DNA of 64,000 nt from Isoetes taiwanensis. Lineage: Eukaryota > Streptophyta > Lycopodiopsida > Isoetales > Isoetaceae. The notes below the pieces were generated by a model, which was not told the origin of the DNA, searched no databases, and saw only the letters and a program-made list of their open reading frames with translations. Shown piece after piece: positions 11,585 to 23,674 of this stretch (position 1 is its first letter; each line of letters starts with the position of its first letter). Location of the stretch: assembly GCA_021234155.1 (NCBI GenBank), contig JAJEKV010000011.1:2857294-2921293 (forward strand), written 5' to 3'. Both the position numbers and the translations under genes were made by a program.

Positions 11585-12303
11585 CGTGTCATGTTGGGAT
11601 TCTTGGATTCGAAGGAGCTGGTTATTTTTGGTGCCAGATGTGGGAGTATGACACATGCTCGTTGGGTCTTTGACAAGATGCCACATCACGACCTGGTGTC
11701 CTGGACTGCTATGATATTTGGTTATGCAGAGAATGGTGAGAGCAGGTTGCCGATGGAACTATTTGCACAGATACAAGGTAGTGGTTTCACACCAGATGCC
11801 CAAACTTATGTTGCTGTATTGAGGGCATGCGCCACATGTGTAGCAAATGCTGATGGTAACCAAGTGGAGGGAAGGACTGTAAAAATGGAATGCTTGCAGA
11901 AGGGCAGAGCCATCGACTCTGAACTCACTAGGAGGAGACATGGTGCATGCTCATGAAGTCTTTGACAGGATGCCATACCATGATGTGGTATCATGGCGTG
12001 CACTGATTTTTGGTTATGCAGACAGTGGTAAGGGTGAATTGGCCCTACAGTTATTTGCTTCTATGCAGGATGATGGTTTGATACCAGATTCTTCAACTTA
12101 TGTAGGCATTACGAAGGCTTGTGGCAATGTAGCAGCCTTGGAAACTGGAAAGAAAGTTTATGAGCAAATATGCTATGCTGAACTTGAAAGTGATCCATTT
12201 GTAGCAAGTTCCCTTATTGGCTTTTATGCTAAATGTGGCAGCATGGTTGATGCACAGCATATCTTTGATTCATTGAGCACAAGAGACTTCGTGTCGAGTT
12301 GAA
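11585..12303 (+). pseudogene. PLS-type pentatricopeptide repeat (PPR) protein fragment
   Basis: PPR proteins bind organelle RNA one base per repeat and act in editing, splicing or stability in plastids and mitochondria. Two successive blocks show the pattern: GARCGSMTHARWVFDKMP, then HHDLVSWTAMIFGYAENG, then GFTPDAQTYVAVLRAC; after a frame break near 11880-11940, HAHEVFDRMPYHDVVSWRAL, GLIPDSSTYVGITKACG, then SSLIGFYAKCGSMVDAQHIF. The second block ends at a stop at 12303 immediately after RDFVSS. The start, most repeats and the E/DYW tail are missing, and the frame changes once, so this is a broken intronless copy. The abundance of such genes in ferns and lycophytes fits the inferred host. Confidence 0.85.
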
Positions 12304-12431
12304 ATGCTGCTCAGATTCAAAGAAATGCAGGGCCGTATTGTTATAGGCAAAAAAACCTTGATGTTTTTGAATGGAATCCGAAAGAAAGCTGCTGGGTGCA
12401 TCTCGATTTTTTAACAAGATTGTATGTTCTG

Positions 12432-13235
12432 TGGGCCCCTTTTATCCAGATAGCACCGGCACTAGATTGATCCGAAATTCTCATTCGTGGAATAGAGGTC
12501 AGGAAACTTTATGTTTATTTAATCGAAGCCTCTAAAATATTCTTTAAATTCATTTGCTTATGGAATGCGGATCTTCTTCAGCATCCAACATGCTCTTTGT
12601 GGAAACACCCGCTGGAATTGGCTGGTCTTACTCCAACACCACTTCAGATTCTTATGATGATAAACGAACAGGTTAGAATTTCTGGCTAGACATGTCACTT
12701 ATTTTTGTTTCTAAAGATAGAGATTTCTATATGTCTGGAGAAAGCTATGCAGGTACGATAAGCTGCAACGTGTGTTTTATAATGGAAAAAAGGACGTTAA
12801 CATACCATGTACTTGTAGGGCATTATATTCCCCAGCTTGCAAGTGCGATTCTAAAATATTCTAGTATTCCTGGCCACTATAAATTTAAGTTGAAGGGTAT
12901 AGTGGTAAGTGATATTTGCAGAGATTACTATTACATCATATTTACATTTGTCACATCAGGGTTTGCTTCATGACTTCAATATTTTTTCGTTCCAGATGGG
13001 TAATCCTTCATTAAATGCTGCAATTGATAATAAGGCAACTTACATTCACCTCTGGACACATGGTCTGATCTCTGATCAGACATATGAAGGGTTGTTGAAG
13101 TCGTGTGAGCCATGTCTTCCATAGACTGCAAATTATATGTGCATCGTGCCCAAGGCAAGGTTGGAGATTACATAAACAGCTATGATGTCTTGGCAGATGT
13201 GTGTGTTGAAAAGAACTGGAGATTCAAGCAGATCA
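12432..13235 (+). pseudogene. serine carboxypeptidase-like (SCPL, peptidase S10) gene fragment
   Basis: A genomic, intron-bearing fragment of a secretory-pathway S10 peptidase or acyltransferase. Exon-like blocks with GT-AG borders: 12432-12497 (GPFYPDSTGTRLIRNSHSWN), 12582-12671 (SNMLFVETPAGIGWSYSNTT), 12717-12752 (RDFYMSGESYAG with the nucleophile Ser), 12819-12904 (HYIPQLASAIL, FKLKGIV), and 12996-13124 (GNPSLNAAIDN, LWTHGLISDQTY, then a stop). Family sequence resumes one frame over with GDYINSYDVLADVC (to about 13200). The N-terminal signal peptide and oxyanion region and the C-terminal catalytic Asp and His are absent. The preserved introns show it was copied as DNA, not from mRNA. It is non-functional as read. 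Confidence 0.85.
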
Positions 13236-13475
13236 TTTTGCAACACCTATCTCTGCTTCGCCCTGAGACTTTAAAGCTGCATTTGGCTTCATTAAGGACT
13301 TGCTACAGGAAGAAGATCAAAAGCCAATACTGTTTGAATTTTTCTCTAACCTCTGGGAAAGAGCAGGCTCCGTCTTTCCGGCTGATGATATGAAAACCCT
13401 CTCCTCACTTGATGGTTTTCTCGTTTCGGTTGGTGCTGTAAAAAAGACTGTTTCCAACAGGAAACTATGAAATTG
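13236..13475 (+). other. unidentified coding-like remnant
   Basis: In one frame the DNA reads AAFGFIKDLLQEEDQKPILF, continues through FFSNLWERAG and FPADDMKTLSSLDGFLVSVG, and then stops near 13470. The composition looks protein-like, but I do not recognise the family. It may be a piece of another gene adjoining the SCPL fragment. Confidence 0.3.
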
Positions 13476-14435
13476 CCCAATTGGTTACAAAATTAAATAC
13501 AGAAATGGAAATGCTATAGTGCAAGCAATGTTAAAATAATGTGTATTCAGATTCTAGGTAAATCATGGAGGAAGGGGTGCATAAGTTGGCTTGCAAGACT
13601 TGGTACACCTCGAGACTAATCTATTATGGAAATTACATAGAACCCAAAGGATAGGATCTGGCTACAGTACAAAATTAGAACTTAGAATGGTATGGGGGCA
13701 CATGATTTTTTAACCAAAGGCTAGATTAGCCTTCCAACTGATTAACTGCTGATACCTATTTTATTGTACTCTGCCTATAACTTTCTTCCTTAAAGTTACA
13801 CATATTCCTTCCCCAAAACACAGCATTACCTAATATAAAGCCATTCAATCCATGAACTTAGACAACATAATTGAATTGAATTAAACTTATTTGTGAAGAC
13901 ATGAAATTTTTCTCTGCAAGCCTTTGGAACGATTTATGGCCGCCAAGATTGCTGATATAAATGGGAACATTATGAGCAAATGTCAAGGAGAAATACTTTT
14001 GCTACACATATGCTCCACATAAGCATTTGAAATGATTAGTTCAAATTACAACATTTCACAACTAGCTTGTTATGTGCAAGAAAAATGCTAATAGATGGAC
14101 GATGTGCTAGCTCAGGGTTCTTCATAATGGGCTATACAATAATGGCTCTTAAGCAGAGTATCTTGTTATAGGCCCACATCCAAGATGATTAGAAGCTTAG
14201 AGTGCAATTGTTACGACCCCTTGAAGAGGCCAAGTCTGGCTACCACCAACGAAATCATCATTCTTGCTTCTCGTCTTTCGTCTTTCGATATGTTCAAGGT
14301 TTGAATGGAACCAATGGATTGTGTTTCTTTTTCCTATTTGCAACATTCAATTTGTGAGTTATTAGCGTATTTGAATGCCTTGCCTTATGAATTATGAATT
14401 GGGCATGGAAATAGCATTCCACTGATATGTTTGAG
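13476..14435. other. no gene seen
   Basis: AT-rich sequence without coding signal or sharp repeats. Confidence 0.4.
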
Positions 14436-14439
14436 TCCA

Positions 14440-14605
14440 GTTTTTTGGGTTGCCCCTAAGGGGAAAACCCTCATCCATGTGGGTTTGTGGCATATTCCAA
14501 GTATATGTCAGTATATGCTCGAAAACATGACTTTGAAGTGTGATTTAAGCCATTTCACTCTCGGGTCACGGAGGGCAACCCTCCGTGCGCAGCACCTTGT
14601 TTTGA
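14440..14605 (+). repeat. foldback-family end, right copy
   Basis: It starts with GGGTTGCCCCTAAGGGG, as in the inner ends of the 10.5-11.2 kb element. It contains the perfect palindrome CGGAGGGCAACCCTCCG and ends GTGCGCAGCACCTTG. Its terminal part is the inverted partner of the block at 7415-7490. Confidence 0.6.
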
Positions 14606-14611
14606 TATAAA

Positions 14612-15170
14612 CCCATTTAATTGTTTTAGGGATATATGGACTATAATTTCATGAATTATTATATCCATATTAAATCCCCCTGGAACCCCCTGTTATTTCA
14701 GTTATTTTGCTACATATTCTAAACGAGGTGCACCTGGACTACCACTGTCGTAGGCTTTGTCGATCCTATGAGCAGATCGTATGTTGGGGCATGTGAGCAC
14801 CTCTCGTTTTGCTTATAGTCATTTATGATTGGAGGCGCCTATGATTTTGAAATATGAAATACGATTTCGCCTAAGGTTTTTAGAGAATATCGAACCTCTA
14901 TATGACTTTGCTTAAGATTTTAGAATATGAAATACGGGGGCTTGAACCTCTACCAAAATAATTCAATGTCCTAATAAGACTACTTTAACCAATATATCCA
15001 GTGAGCTAATATAATTATTATTTATCTTGAATCTATTGTCTTTTTATAACAATCCATTCAATTGTTTTAGGGAAGGAAGGATATATGGACTATGATTTCA
15101 GGAATTGTTATTTTTTATATCCATATCAAATCCCCCTGGAACCCCCTGTTATTTTGCTACATATTCAAAT
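14612..15170 (-). mobile_element. tRNA-derived SINE, copy 2, flanked by direct repeats
   Basis: The SINE at about 14706-15052 has A-box-like TTAGCTCACTGGATA (14995-15009, minus strand) and B-box-like GAGGTTCAAGCCCCC (14936-14950, minus strand), and matches copy 1 at 10817-11150. A block of about 105 bp containing ATCCCCCTGGAACCCCCTGT-like sequence lies on each side (14618-14715 and 15055-15165) as a direct repeat. This is too long for a target duplication and points to a local tandem duplication or a composite element. Confidence 0.7.
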
Positions 15171-15349
15171 GAGAAAATACAAAAAAGTTTTTTCCCGTCG
15201 GAAAAAGGATCAATAATAATGGCCGACAGATCATGAGATATGCTTATAATATATCAAAAGATACCCAAACCCATCCTCCCCCTAATGAATTGTCCCCTTT
15301 AAAATTGATCTTTGTATAGTGGTTTTGTAATGGTTATTTATGATAGTTG

Positions 15350-17830
15350 ACATTTTAGGTGCCTCGTGCTAGATTATGTCTTCATGGACTTGCGACATCA
15401 ACTTCCCTTTATATTATGGAACCAATCCTTTTAATATAAAATATTTTGGCAATATTTATAACTTTGTTTTGTGGGTCCAGTCCCTTTGTTTTGTGGGACG
15501 AATTCTTTTTATTGAAAATGTTTGGTAGTATTTAGAGCTTTCGTTTTATGGGTTAGAGATGTTAATCAGTATGTCTATATAAATTAAATAGGTGCAAATT
15601 GCAGGAGCTGCTCCTTTTAATAGATGTACCAGAGACCAACTACACACGATGTCAATATTACTCTATGGGTCCTGTGCCCACTTATCATGTTGAGATAAAA
15701 CAAGAAGGTCTAAACAAACAAGATATTACCAACCTATCATTATAGATAAGATAAGATGAATTTTTACAACACAACCAACCAATTATTACAAGACATCACC
15801 AACCAATTATTGTGGCATTGCTAATACAACAAACATCAATAATCGCATTCCACGGGCAACTCAAATTTAACTTTAGCCTTCATCTCATTATCTCATTATG
15901 TTTTTGTCTTGTGGTCCCAGGCCCTCTTAGAAATGTTTATGAGATCCTTACTTTTTCTTTGTGGATTAGAAATGTTTATGAGATCCTTACTTTTTCTTTG
16001 TGGATTGGTGATGGAAAACTCATTATGATAATACCAATATTTAATTAACTAATGGAGTACATCATTGATTTTTTAGTATAGACAACTTTTACTAGCTATG
16101 ATACATATTTGGAAATGTATGATGACAGCCCAATGTACGATTGTGCTTTGCACAACTTGAAAAGCTACAATGGGCATGGACTTAGACATGGCAAGTTATA
16201 TGTAACTTAATGCAGTTGAGGACATTGTTTAGTGAGGTCAATCCTTCTTGAAATATTCATCAGCATATAACTTTTCTTCGTGATTTAAAAAGTCTTCATC
16301 TTTTTAAAGGAAATGCATTGTGGTGAGAAATTGTCTATATTCTTCTTTTGTGGCTCAAAGAAAGGTTCAAGGCATTTGCTTTTGGCCAATAATGTTGTAC
16401 TAGTGAATGATAAAAATCATTCATTCATTCTTTCTTTCTTAGAAGTTTTATTCTCTACTTCTTGTTTGACTTGGTATCCTTAGACGAATTGATTTTGGTA
16501 GCAAAGTTTCTTATAAATTGACTTCGTTATAAATGCATCTTCATTCAAGCACTTTGAAAGCTAGCATAGCTTCCACATATTATGAGGCAAGTCTAGGTCC
16601 CCGAAAAGAGAACGGTAGAATACATATGGTATTACTAGTTCTTTTCAACAATTTATGATCTCAACATAAGTCGTCTTTTGCACAACTAGATCATGTCTTC
16701 AAGGACCTGGTTTAGCCTCCCAAAAGACTTTGTTTTATGCTACTAATCCTTTTTATTAGAAACGTTTTTCAATATTTACATCTTTTAATTTATGGGCACA
16801 GTCCTTCCAGAAATGTTCATCAATATGTCTATATAAATGTCCACCCCTCATGTTGACTCATAAATGAGTTATGGGCTCATCTAGCATGCTCTATGGGGCC
16901 TGTGCCCACCCATTATGTTGAATCATAAATGAGAAGGTCTAGAGCCCATCGTGTGGTCCAACCAACCGATCATCCTGGCATTGCCAGTACAACAAGCATC
17001 ACTAATAGCATCTTATTGGTAACTAAATTCTGACTTTAACCTTGATGTTGTGACGTCTTGCTTATGAGGCCAAGCCCTCTTAGAAATGTTTATGAGATAT
17101 ATAGGTTTTCTTTCTGATTTAGACCGGCCATAGAAGAATCATTATGACAATACTAATAAATAATAAGTAGTTCTGAATTTAGTTTACATCATTGATTCTT
17201 ATTATCTAGCTATGATGCGGATATGAACATGTATGATGAGAGGCCAATGTAGGCTTGTGCATTTTACAACTGAAAAAGCTACAATGGCGTGGACTTTGCA
17301 AGTCATATCTAAGTTGATGCAGTTAAGGACATTGTTTTCGTGAGCTCAATCCTTCTTAGAAATATTCATCACTATGTATGTTTTCTTTATGATTTAGAAA
17401 GCTGTCATCTTTTTGGAGGGAAATGCAATTTGGTGTGAAAGTGTGTCACATTAAAGCAGTTTTCATGACTTTTAATCAATGAAGGCCAGAGCATTTGTCT
17501 TTTGCAAATAAGGTTGCACTAGTGATCTCACCTAGAAATTTCATTTTACACTTCTTGTTTGACTTGGTATCTTTAGGAAATTTAAGTTTAATAGCAACCT
17601 TCTATTCTATAAATTGACTTCGTTGTAAATGCATCTTCATCGACCACTTTGAAAGATAGCGTGAGCTCATAGCAGGAGCACCAACTTCGTCCCTGCAGGA
17701 CCCCAAAGAGCGAAGATACATCTTCATCGATCTTTGAAAGATAGCATGGCTTTAACATGTTATGAGGTAAGTTTAGGTTCCCCAAAAGATATACATAGAT
17801 ATATATGATATCACTAGTTGTTTTAAGCAA
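15350..17830 (+). repeat. old tandem duplication, about 1.2-1.3 kb unit
   Basis: Unit 1 (about 15350-16660) and unit 2 (about 16670-17830) share many blocks in the same order: ATTATGTCTTCATGGAC / ATCATGTCTTCAAGGAC, CAGTATGTCTATATAAAT-like blocks, CATTGC-AGTACAACAA, CCCTCTTAGAAATGTTTATG, GTATGATGA, CACTTCTTGTTTGACTTGGT-like blocks, and GATAGC-TG-CTT. Divergence is substantial, so the event is ancient. No protein is recognisable in either unit. Confidence 0.75.
15928..16005 (+). repeat. perfect 39 bp tandem duplication
   Basis: TAGAAATGTTTATGAGATCC and the following 19 bases are repeated immediately and exactly (15928-15966 and 15967-16005). This is a much younger event than the 1.2 kb duplication that contains it. 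Confidence 0.9.
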
Positions 17831-18955
17831 CTTAGCTTCAGTATGGTAAGATGGTTGTTTGATGCTTGAACTTGAAAGTGTTAGGATTAATTTATTTATG
17901 GTAGTAGATCTATCTATAGATCTTGTGAACTTGTACTAGTGGAAAATAAGCATGTTCCATTCTGGATATTAATCTAGTACTACCAACAAAATTTAGAATG
18001 CGGCATGGTCTAAGAACTATAGAGCAAATGTTCATTTGGTCTCTAGTGAAATGATGTTCGTCATAGCCATTTCATCTTCCTCTTCGGATTGGTAAATAAC
18101 TACACAATAGGATCAATAGGACAAAACTCCTAAGTAGATTAGGTGGGAAGAAAGGGTAAAAAAAGTTAAAGCAGGGTAATTCCGCATCATGAAACTCTTG
18201 CACCACCCACCTTGAATTTTGGCCTAACACCTAGGCCATCATGCCCGTGGAACTCATCCCTCTCCCCGCTCCTCCAACACGACCATGCCCCATGTTTCTC
18301 ACTGTGGAAGAGATAATTTCGCCGCCAAGGGGGCCACTCGCTCGCCTAGTGGCCGCAAAAAAAAATTTGTTAGAAATTTTTAGTTCCTTGAAATTACCTG
18401 ACAAAAAAAGTGGGGGCTTGAAATTTGCCCTTTGATTTTTTCTTTTTTCGAGAGTTTCTGGTAGTTCTCCGTTGGTAGCACCGCCTCATAGGGAAGGCGA
18501 TTGTCATAGTGGAAGGGGAGATCATTGTAGGGCAAGGACAGATCAACTGCAATATTCACTCTAAGAAATATGTTGTGGGGTTGCAGAATTTTGAGATATC
18601 TTTTATCCATTCTCTTCCCCATTTGTCCTCTCCCCGCGTCCTTTCCCCTCTTCCAATCTTTTTTATTATTTCTTTGTATATCATTCACTTTTTTGCATTT
18701 ATTTTTCTCTTTCTTCTCTTTCTTTCTTTGTTTCTCTTGTTTCTTCCTCTATTGTTTCTTTTCTTTTTCTTTTACAGTAACCAGTAAACCAGCCACAGTA
18801 ATCTGTAAACTAACTTTTACTGGTCTAGACTAGTCTTTTTACAAACTAGCTAGTTTTTGTCCCACTGCCAACGAGCAGCCAAAGTGGAGGACATGTATAG
18901 GCTTTTAAGTTCTACCACGTCGGGGATCATCATCGTATACCCCTAGTAACCAACT
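17831..18955. other. no gene seen
   Basis: It holds a T/C-rich stretch (about 18640-18775) but no supported gene. Confidence 0.4.
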
Positions 18956-19060
18956 TCCAAATATAAGTGACATTGGCAAGGTTTGAACCCATGACCAAAT
19001 GAACACTTATTTTTGGCATTACTAGGCCTATACCAACTCACCACACATCCGTTGGGCAAA
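18800..19060 (-). mobile_element. probable tRNA-derived SINE, minus strand
   Basis: On the minus strand TGTGGTGAGTTGGTATA (A-box-like, about 19029-19045) is followed by GGGTTCAAACCTTGCC (B-box-like, about 18975-18990). The spacing fits a tRNA-derived pol III promoter. The body would extend down to about 18800. No second copy was seen in the window, so the body boundary is uncertain. Confidence 0.5.
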
Positions 19061-19186
19061 ACTTTGGCCATACATGCACACTTTGTAGGCAGGATACAAT
19101 CCCACCTTGAGGAAGTTTTCAGTTAAAATTCCTATCTATCTATCTATCTTAAAATTACTTCATGCCTAGCATCATATACAAAGAAT

Positions 19187-19900
19187 TATTTTTTTGAGGG
19201 ACAGCAAACTTTATTGAAAATGCATGTCAAAAGACAGATACAAATGCATAGGCAGGATTATAATCTCAGAGGATAATCATGATCCAATGATTAGGACCAC
19301 CAGTATATGCATAAGACAACACATTCAAATAAATCTCAAATATCAATGCCACTTGGCAAGAGCAAGCGAAGAGCGATGATAGCCTTAGCATTTCTATCTT
19401 GTGCGTCCTAAAGGACAACAGTAGCAGGAATATCCAAGCCTTAAAAAACACATAATCTTCTACATTTCCACATAGACCACAACAACCACCCTGACGCTAT
19501 AAGTGAAAGGCTTGGCTTCACAACTCATTCCAAGTATCTGGATAAATAGATCACCTGCAAACTCGTTAATGTCACATGAAAGAGAGAAAGCAGGTGCTGA
19601 CTTGTCAATGTCACATGAGAGAGAGAAAGCAGCCTGGAGGTGATCACACAAAAAGAAATAGTGTTCAATAGTCTCAACCCTTTGCTTGCACACTGGGCAT
19701 AATGCTAATATTCAAGGATCGATTCTATGGATAAACACATTAACATGAGTGCATCTATGAAAAATCTGCAACCAAAGCACAACCATCTTAGGATGAAGTA
19801 GTTTATCCCAAGCCCAAGTCCACATACATTTCCAACTAGGAGGCATGAGCTAAAGGGACCACTTAGAGGATAGCGGGAGGATTTGTCTTAAGGGCTTCAA
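19187..19900 (-). mobile_element. L1-type LINE 3' end with zf-RVT remnant
   Basis: On the minus strand a reverse-transcriptase zinc-binding (zf-RVT) segment reads PVCKQRVETIEHYFFLCDH (about 19700-19640), preceded by KMVVLWLQIFHRCTHVN-like sequence. The 3' end is TTTATTGAAAATGCATG-type sequence next to a T-run at 19189 (poly(A) on the minus strand). A short internal duplication (AGAGAGAAAGCAG twice, 19578 and 19620) interrupts the frame. This is the truncated tail of a plant L1 ORF2. Confidence 0.75.
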
Positions 19901-21660
19901 CTCAAAGACAACATAATATCTTAGTTTCTGCCTGCATTTGCTCCAAAATTTAAGCATTTAAATAAGAAGTATAATTTAAAAAATAACTTGAAATGGTCGC
20001 ACAAATTATGCTGCTCATTTTAGCATTGTCAATAGATTTCATAGAGCCCATTTTAGAGCTTGTCCCGTAAATTATATATGAGCTTTGATCTAATTGTCAT
20101 AGGGCAATGCAATCGGTTTTGTTATGATGCCCGAAGATTTGTATTGTCTCTGCTCAGCGCCTCTGGGTTGAAGGAGAAATATTTGAATCATACAAAAAAA
20201 ATGGTCAAGCACTTCTAGTGTTAGGAAAGAAGAGAGGAGCGATTGGGCTCGAAGAACAGAAAACCTAAAAAAAAAAGCAATTGACTGAATTGGGTGCAAG
20301 TGATCCTTCAAGCAAGAATGCACTATCCTCTGAGCAAAAAGCAAATTTTGAAAAACTCATTTCTGTGACATGATAGAGCCTACTGGCTAGAGAAGTTCTT
20401 GTGAATAAGAGTAACAACGGCAAGGTCAATCCATCCTTTTTTGGAGAATTCGGTATATTTGAAGCGGGATTTTATTAATATGGCCAAAAAATTTGTGGTT
20501 AGTGTGGCCAGTCCACAATAACCACTGGTTAATTTGGCCATCCGATATCAGCCAAGTGGTTAATGAGGCAAAAAAAGTAGTTAATGTGGCCAAAAAACCA
20601 AGCTTGAAGCTGCTTGGGGGGGGATTTTCAATGGACTGGTTCTTTTTCCTCCATGAGTTGTTTGCTTTGCTCTAAAAACCATGCCAATCGTTTTGTATAT
20701 CCTTTTTATGCTAGATTGTTGAAGAGAGGAAGAGATTTAAGGCAAAATGGAGCCGGATCGACCAAAAAATGTCGAAAAGCAGTTGGTTTTTGGACTTCAA
20801 ACGCAATGTTCTTCATGGCTGATACACATAGCCACATTAACCACATCCAGCTAAAGATATACGACAATCCCTTCCAGTATATCTACAACATTATCTAGCC
20901 CAAGTGGCTACATCCCTTTGGCTTTAGATTGCGGCATAGCTGTGTTAGCTGTATTGGCTCCGATGCTTAGGATTTGATTCATAGAATAAGGTATTATATC
21001 AACAATTTTTCTTTACATGCTTCAACCTTCCTGCACAAGCTATGAACAATAAAAAATATATGAATAATCTCCTAGAACAAACACAAATTTATTTGTGCTT
21101 GTACTCGTCATGCCAAAGTACATGATGATGTGGAATGTGTCCATTCATGAAAAGATGCAATTCACATCTCTTCACTTACTACGTAAAGCCACAATTTAGG
21201 CTATTTGAGTTAACTCTGATTAACATGAAAGAAATAATTTCCCGCACATTTCTAGTTCATAACACAAGCATCAATGAGCACCCATTTTTTAATTCCTTTG
21301 AGACACAGTCTGATAGTGATCTTGGCTTCATATTTTATTGCAAAATTCATCTTCTTAACCAAAGTTAGATTTTCTTTTTCTTTAAAAAGGGTTAAAGACG
21401 TAACATTTGCAACCCTGATAAAATCAAGAACGAAGGGATCTTGATTTTGATATACAACGAGTCCTTGATGAAATAGCAGTTAAAGGAGTTTTTTCTTGTT
21501 GAGATCAAGTGGCCAACATGTATTTATGCCGCATGAAAATATGTCCGCTGCATTGTTGCTTCAATAATCTGGTACCTATATCGCAACTCTGAAGCATGAA
21601 ATCCACCCATAACTTGTAGTCATATATTTTATTACTATCTAGCAGATTGTGACTATACAG
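19901..21660. other. no gene; short repeated motif cluster at 20470-20600
   Basis: Five to six imperfect copies of GTGGTTAATGTGGCCAAAAA lie in about 130 bp, with one inverted copy near 20830. This could be the subterminal region of an unidentified DNA element. No supported gene is present. Confidence 0.35.
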
Positions 21661-21910
21661 ATCATCGAAATAGAATAGAATAGAATAGAATAGAATAGAA
21701 TAGAATAGAATAGAATAGAATAGAATAGAATAGAATAGAATAGAATAGAATAGAATATGATTTTATCGTCTACGGAGACCAACTGGCCTATGGGACCCAA
21801 GTACAAAGAGAGAGCAGGATGCTGACATACTGCACAGTTATATACATAATCACAAGTACAGCTGAGGTTAATAGAATAGAATAGAGTAGAATAGAATAGA
21901 ATAGTTTTTT
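21661..21910 (-). mobile_element. LINE 3' end, minus strand, with expanded (GAATA)n tail and a second tail
   Basis: A run of about 18 GAATA units (21667-21757) is followed by the family block (TCGTCTACGGAGACCAACTG, GGGACCCAAGTACAAAGAGA). A second GAATA run (21872-21904) is then joined to TTTTTTTTAAC, the sequence normally next to the tail. Two minus-strand insertions of the same family therefore seem stacked or nested. The 21639-21965 open frame here is only pentamer repeat and not a gene. Confidence 0.75.
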
Positions 21911-23670
21911 TTAACACTGGTTGTCCATCCGTCCTTATATGCAGAAACAAAGCCATATGAAACATGATTTAATTTCGACTCTCCAATCCAAGCACTGCAC
22001 GCCTTTCCTCTTTTATATACAGTCAAGCACAATCCCGAAGCTTCTACACACACGAACTTCTAAGATGTTCTGGAACTTCTAGAATGTACTCTGAATAGAA
22101 ACTACCTTTAAAATTTCATTGAAATATACTAAAGTTTGTAGGACATACTATAAAGCCTTTAACAAGCACTTGTTGCAATATACATGTTTAATTTTTGAAA
22201 GGTAACCTTCTCTTGAAACGTTTAGGGCCGTATAGACCCGTATATAACTCTCAACTCAAATATAAAATTTTCACAAAACACTTACATTATTTTAAGCTGG
22301 CCCTTTATCCTTCCTATTATAAATATATATTTCGTGATAGTTTGGATTTCCATTGTCATCCAATTCTTTGGATAATTTTTTGATTGATCATCATTGTAAA
22401 AGCACAGGTAAGTGAGGGTGTATTTAGAATAGATCTACAACTTTAGATGAGTGTACATAACATATACTTAAAATTTCATCTAGTTCACCTTCTTCCTAAC
22501 CATGAGGCCTTTGCAAGGTAGGAAGAGCAAACGAGTAATAGACTACAGTGACAAAATTTCTTCTTAATCCAAAGTCCTCACAAGCTCTGCCCATTTTATT
22601 TGCTTTGTTGGTAAGTGCATAAACATTGACAATGAGAACTCCGCAAGATAAGAGGCAAATGGGAACGGCTTTTGGCTTCTCTCATAATAATTGCACATAC
22701 GAATTAAATAAACCTACAAGATCCTTGCCACTTCCAACCCTTCCAATAGAGATTTTATGATATATACCACTTGATATATGTGAACAGAAAGCTTGTATTG
22801 TATGCTTGAGCCTATAGGATTCTGATCATGATGTTTGTGTGTATTATTCCCTAGTAAGTGATGAAGAAATAAAATGATTAAGATATCTAATGGAAAAGTC
22901 TTCCATTTGTAGCAAGCAACAATGATATTTTATGCCTAGAAATTTTTGCAAATGACATGCATGCAATCAAAGGTGCATGCAACAATATTATGTATATGTA
23001 TATGTGATGGCATCTATGTTGACAGCTGTTGAATTAAATGGAGTATAAAATTCCCCATGAAAAGAGAGCATGAGCCATGAAGAGTGAAGAAAGATAATAA
23101 CAAATGTTAGCAGTAGGAAGGGGCTATAGGAAAGGGGCTATCAACAAGACTTAGTAATCACAATTGACACAAAAACAATCAACAATTGACTTAGTAATCA
23201 CCCTGCAGAAGCATCAAAGAAGATTCGTACATTATGATAATCCTCATTTCCCAAGACAATGATATTTTGCCTCTCAAATGAACAAATGCAGTTAAGCACT
23301 TAGTCGCATTCTGAGTTGAGTTGAATTGAAATGAATGTAAACTCAATGATTAAATAATCAGAGGTAAATTTAGCAACAACAAACTAAAATATCACCATGC
23401 ATCATACATTGAGTTTACTAGGGCATGCCCAGCTTGTACCACAGATAAAGGACAATTTTAGAAGACCTGAATTTAACAATGCAACTTTAAATCAATTAAT
23501 GTGTTGAGTTTTAGAGTCATAAAAAGGGCATTATTGACATTCAGTAACATTGAAGAAGATCTAATGCAGCAGCTACCATTTGGATGACTTCCTGGCTATC
23601 AAAATCCAAAATATAGGGACCAATTTCACACATTGTTTGTAAACAAGAAATCTTATCAGAAAGTCTGATT
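21911..23670. other. no gene seen
   Basis: AT-rich spacer with no domain, RNA gene or defined element. Confidence 0.4.
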
Positions 23671-23674
23671 AATA

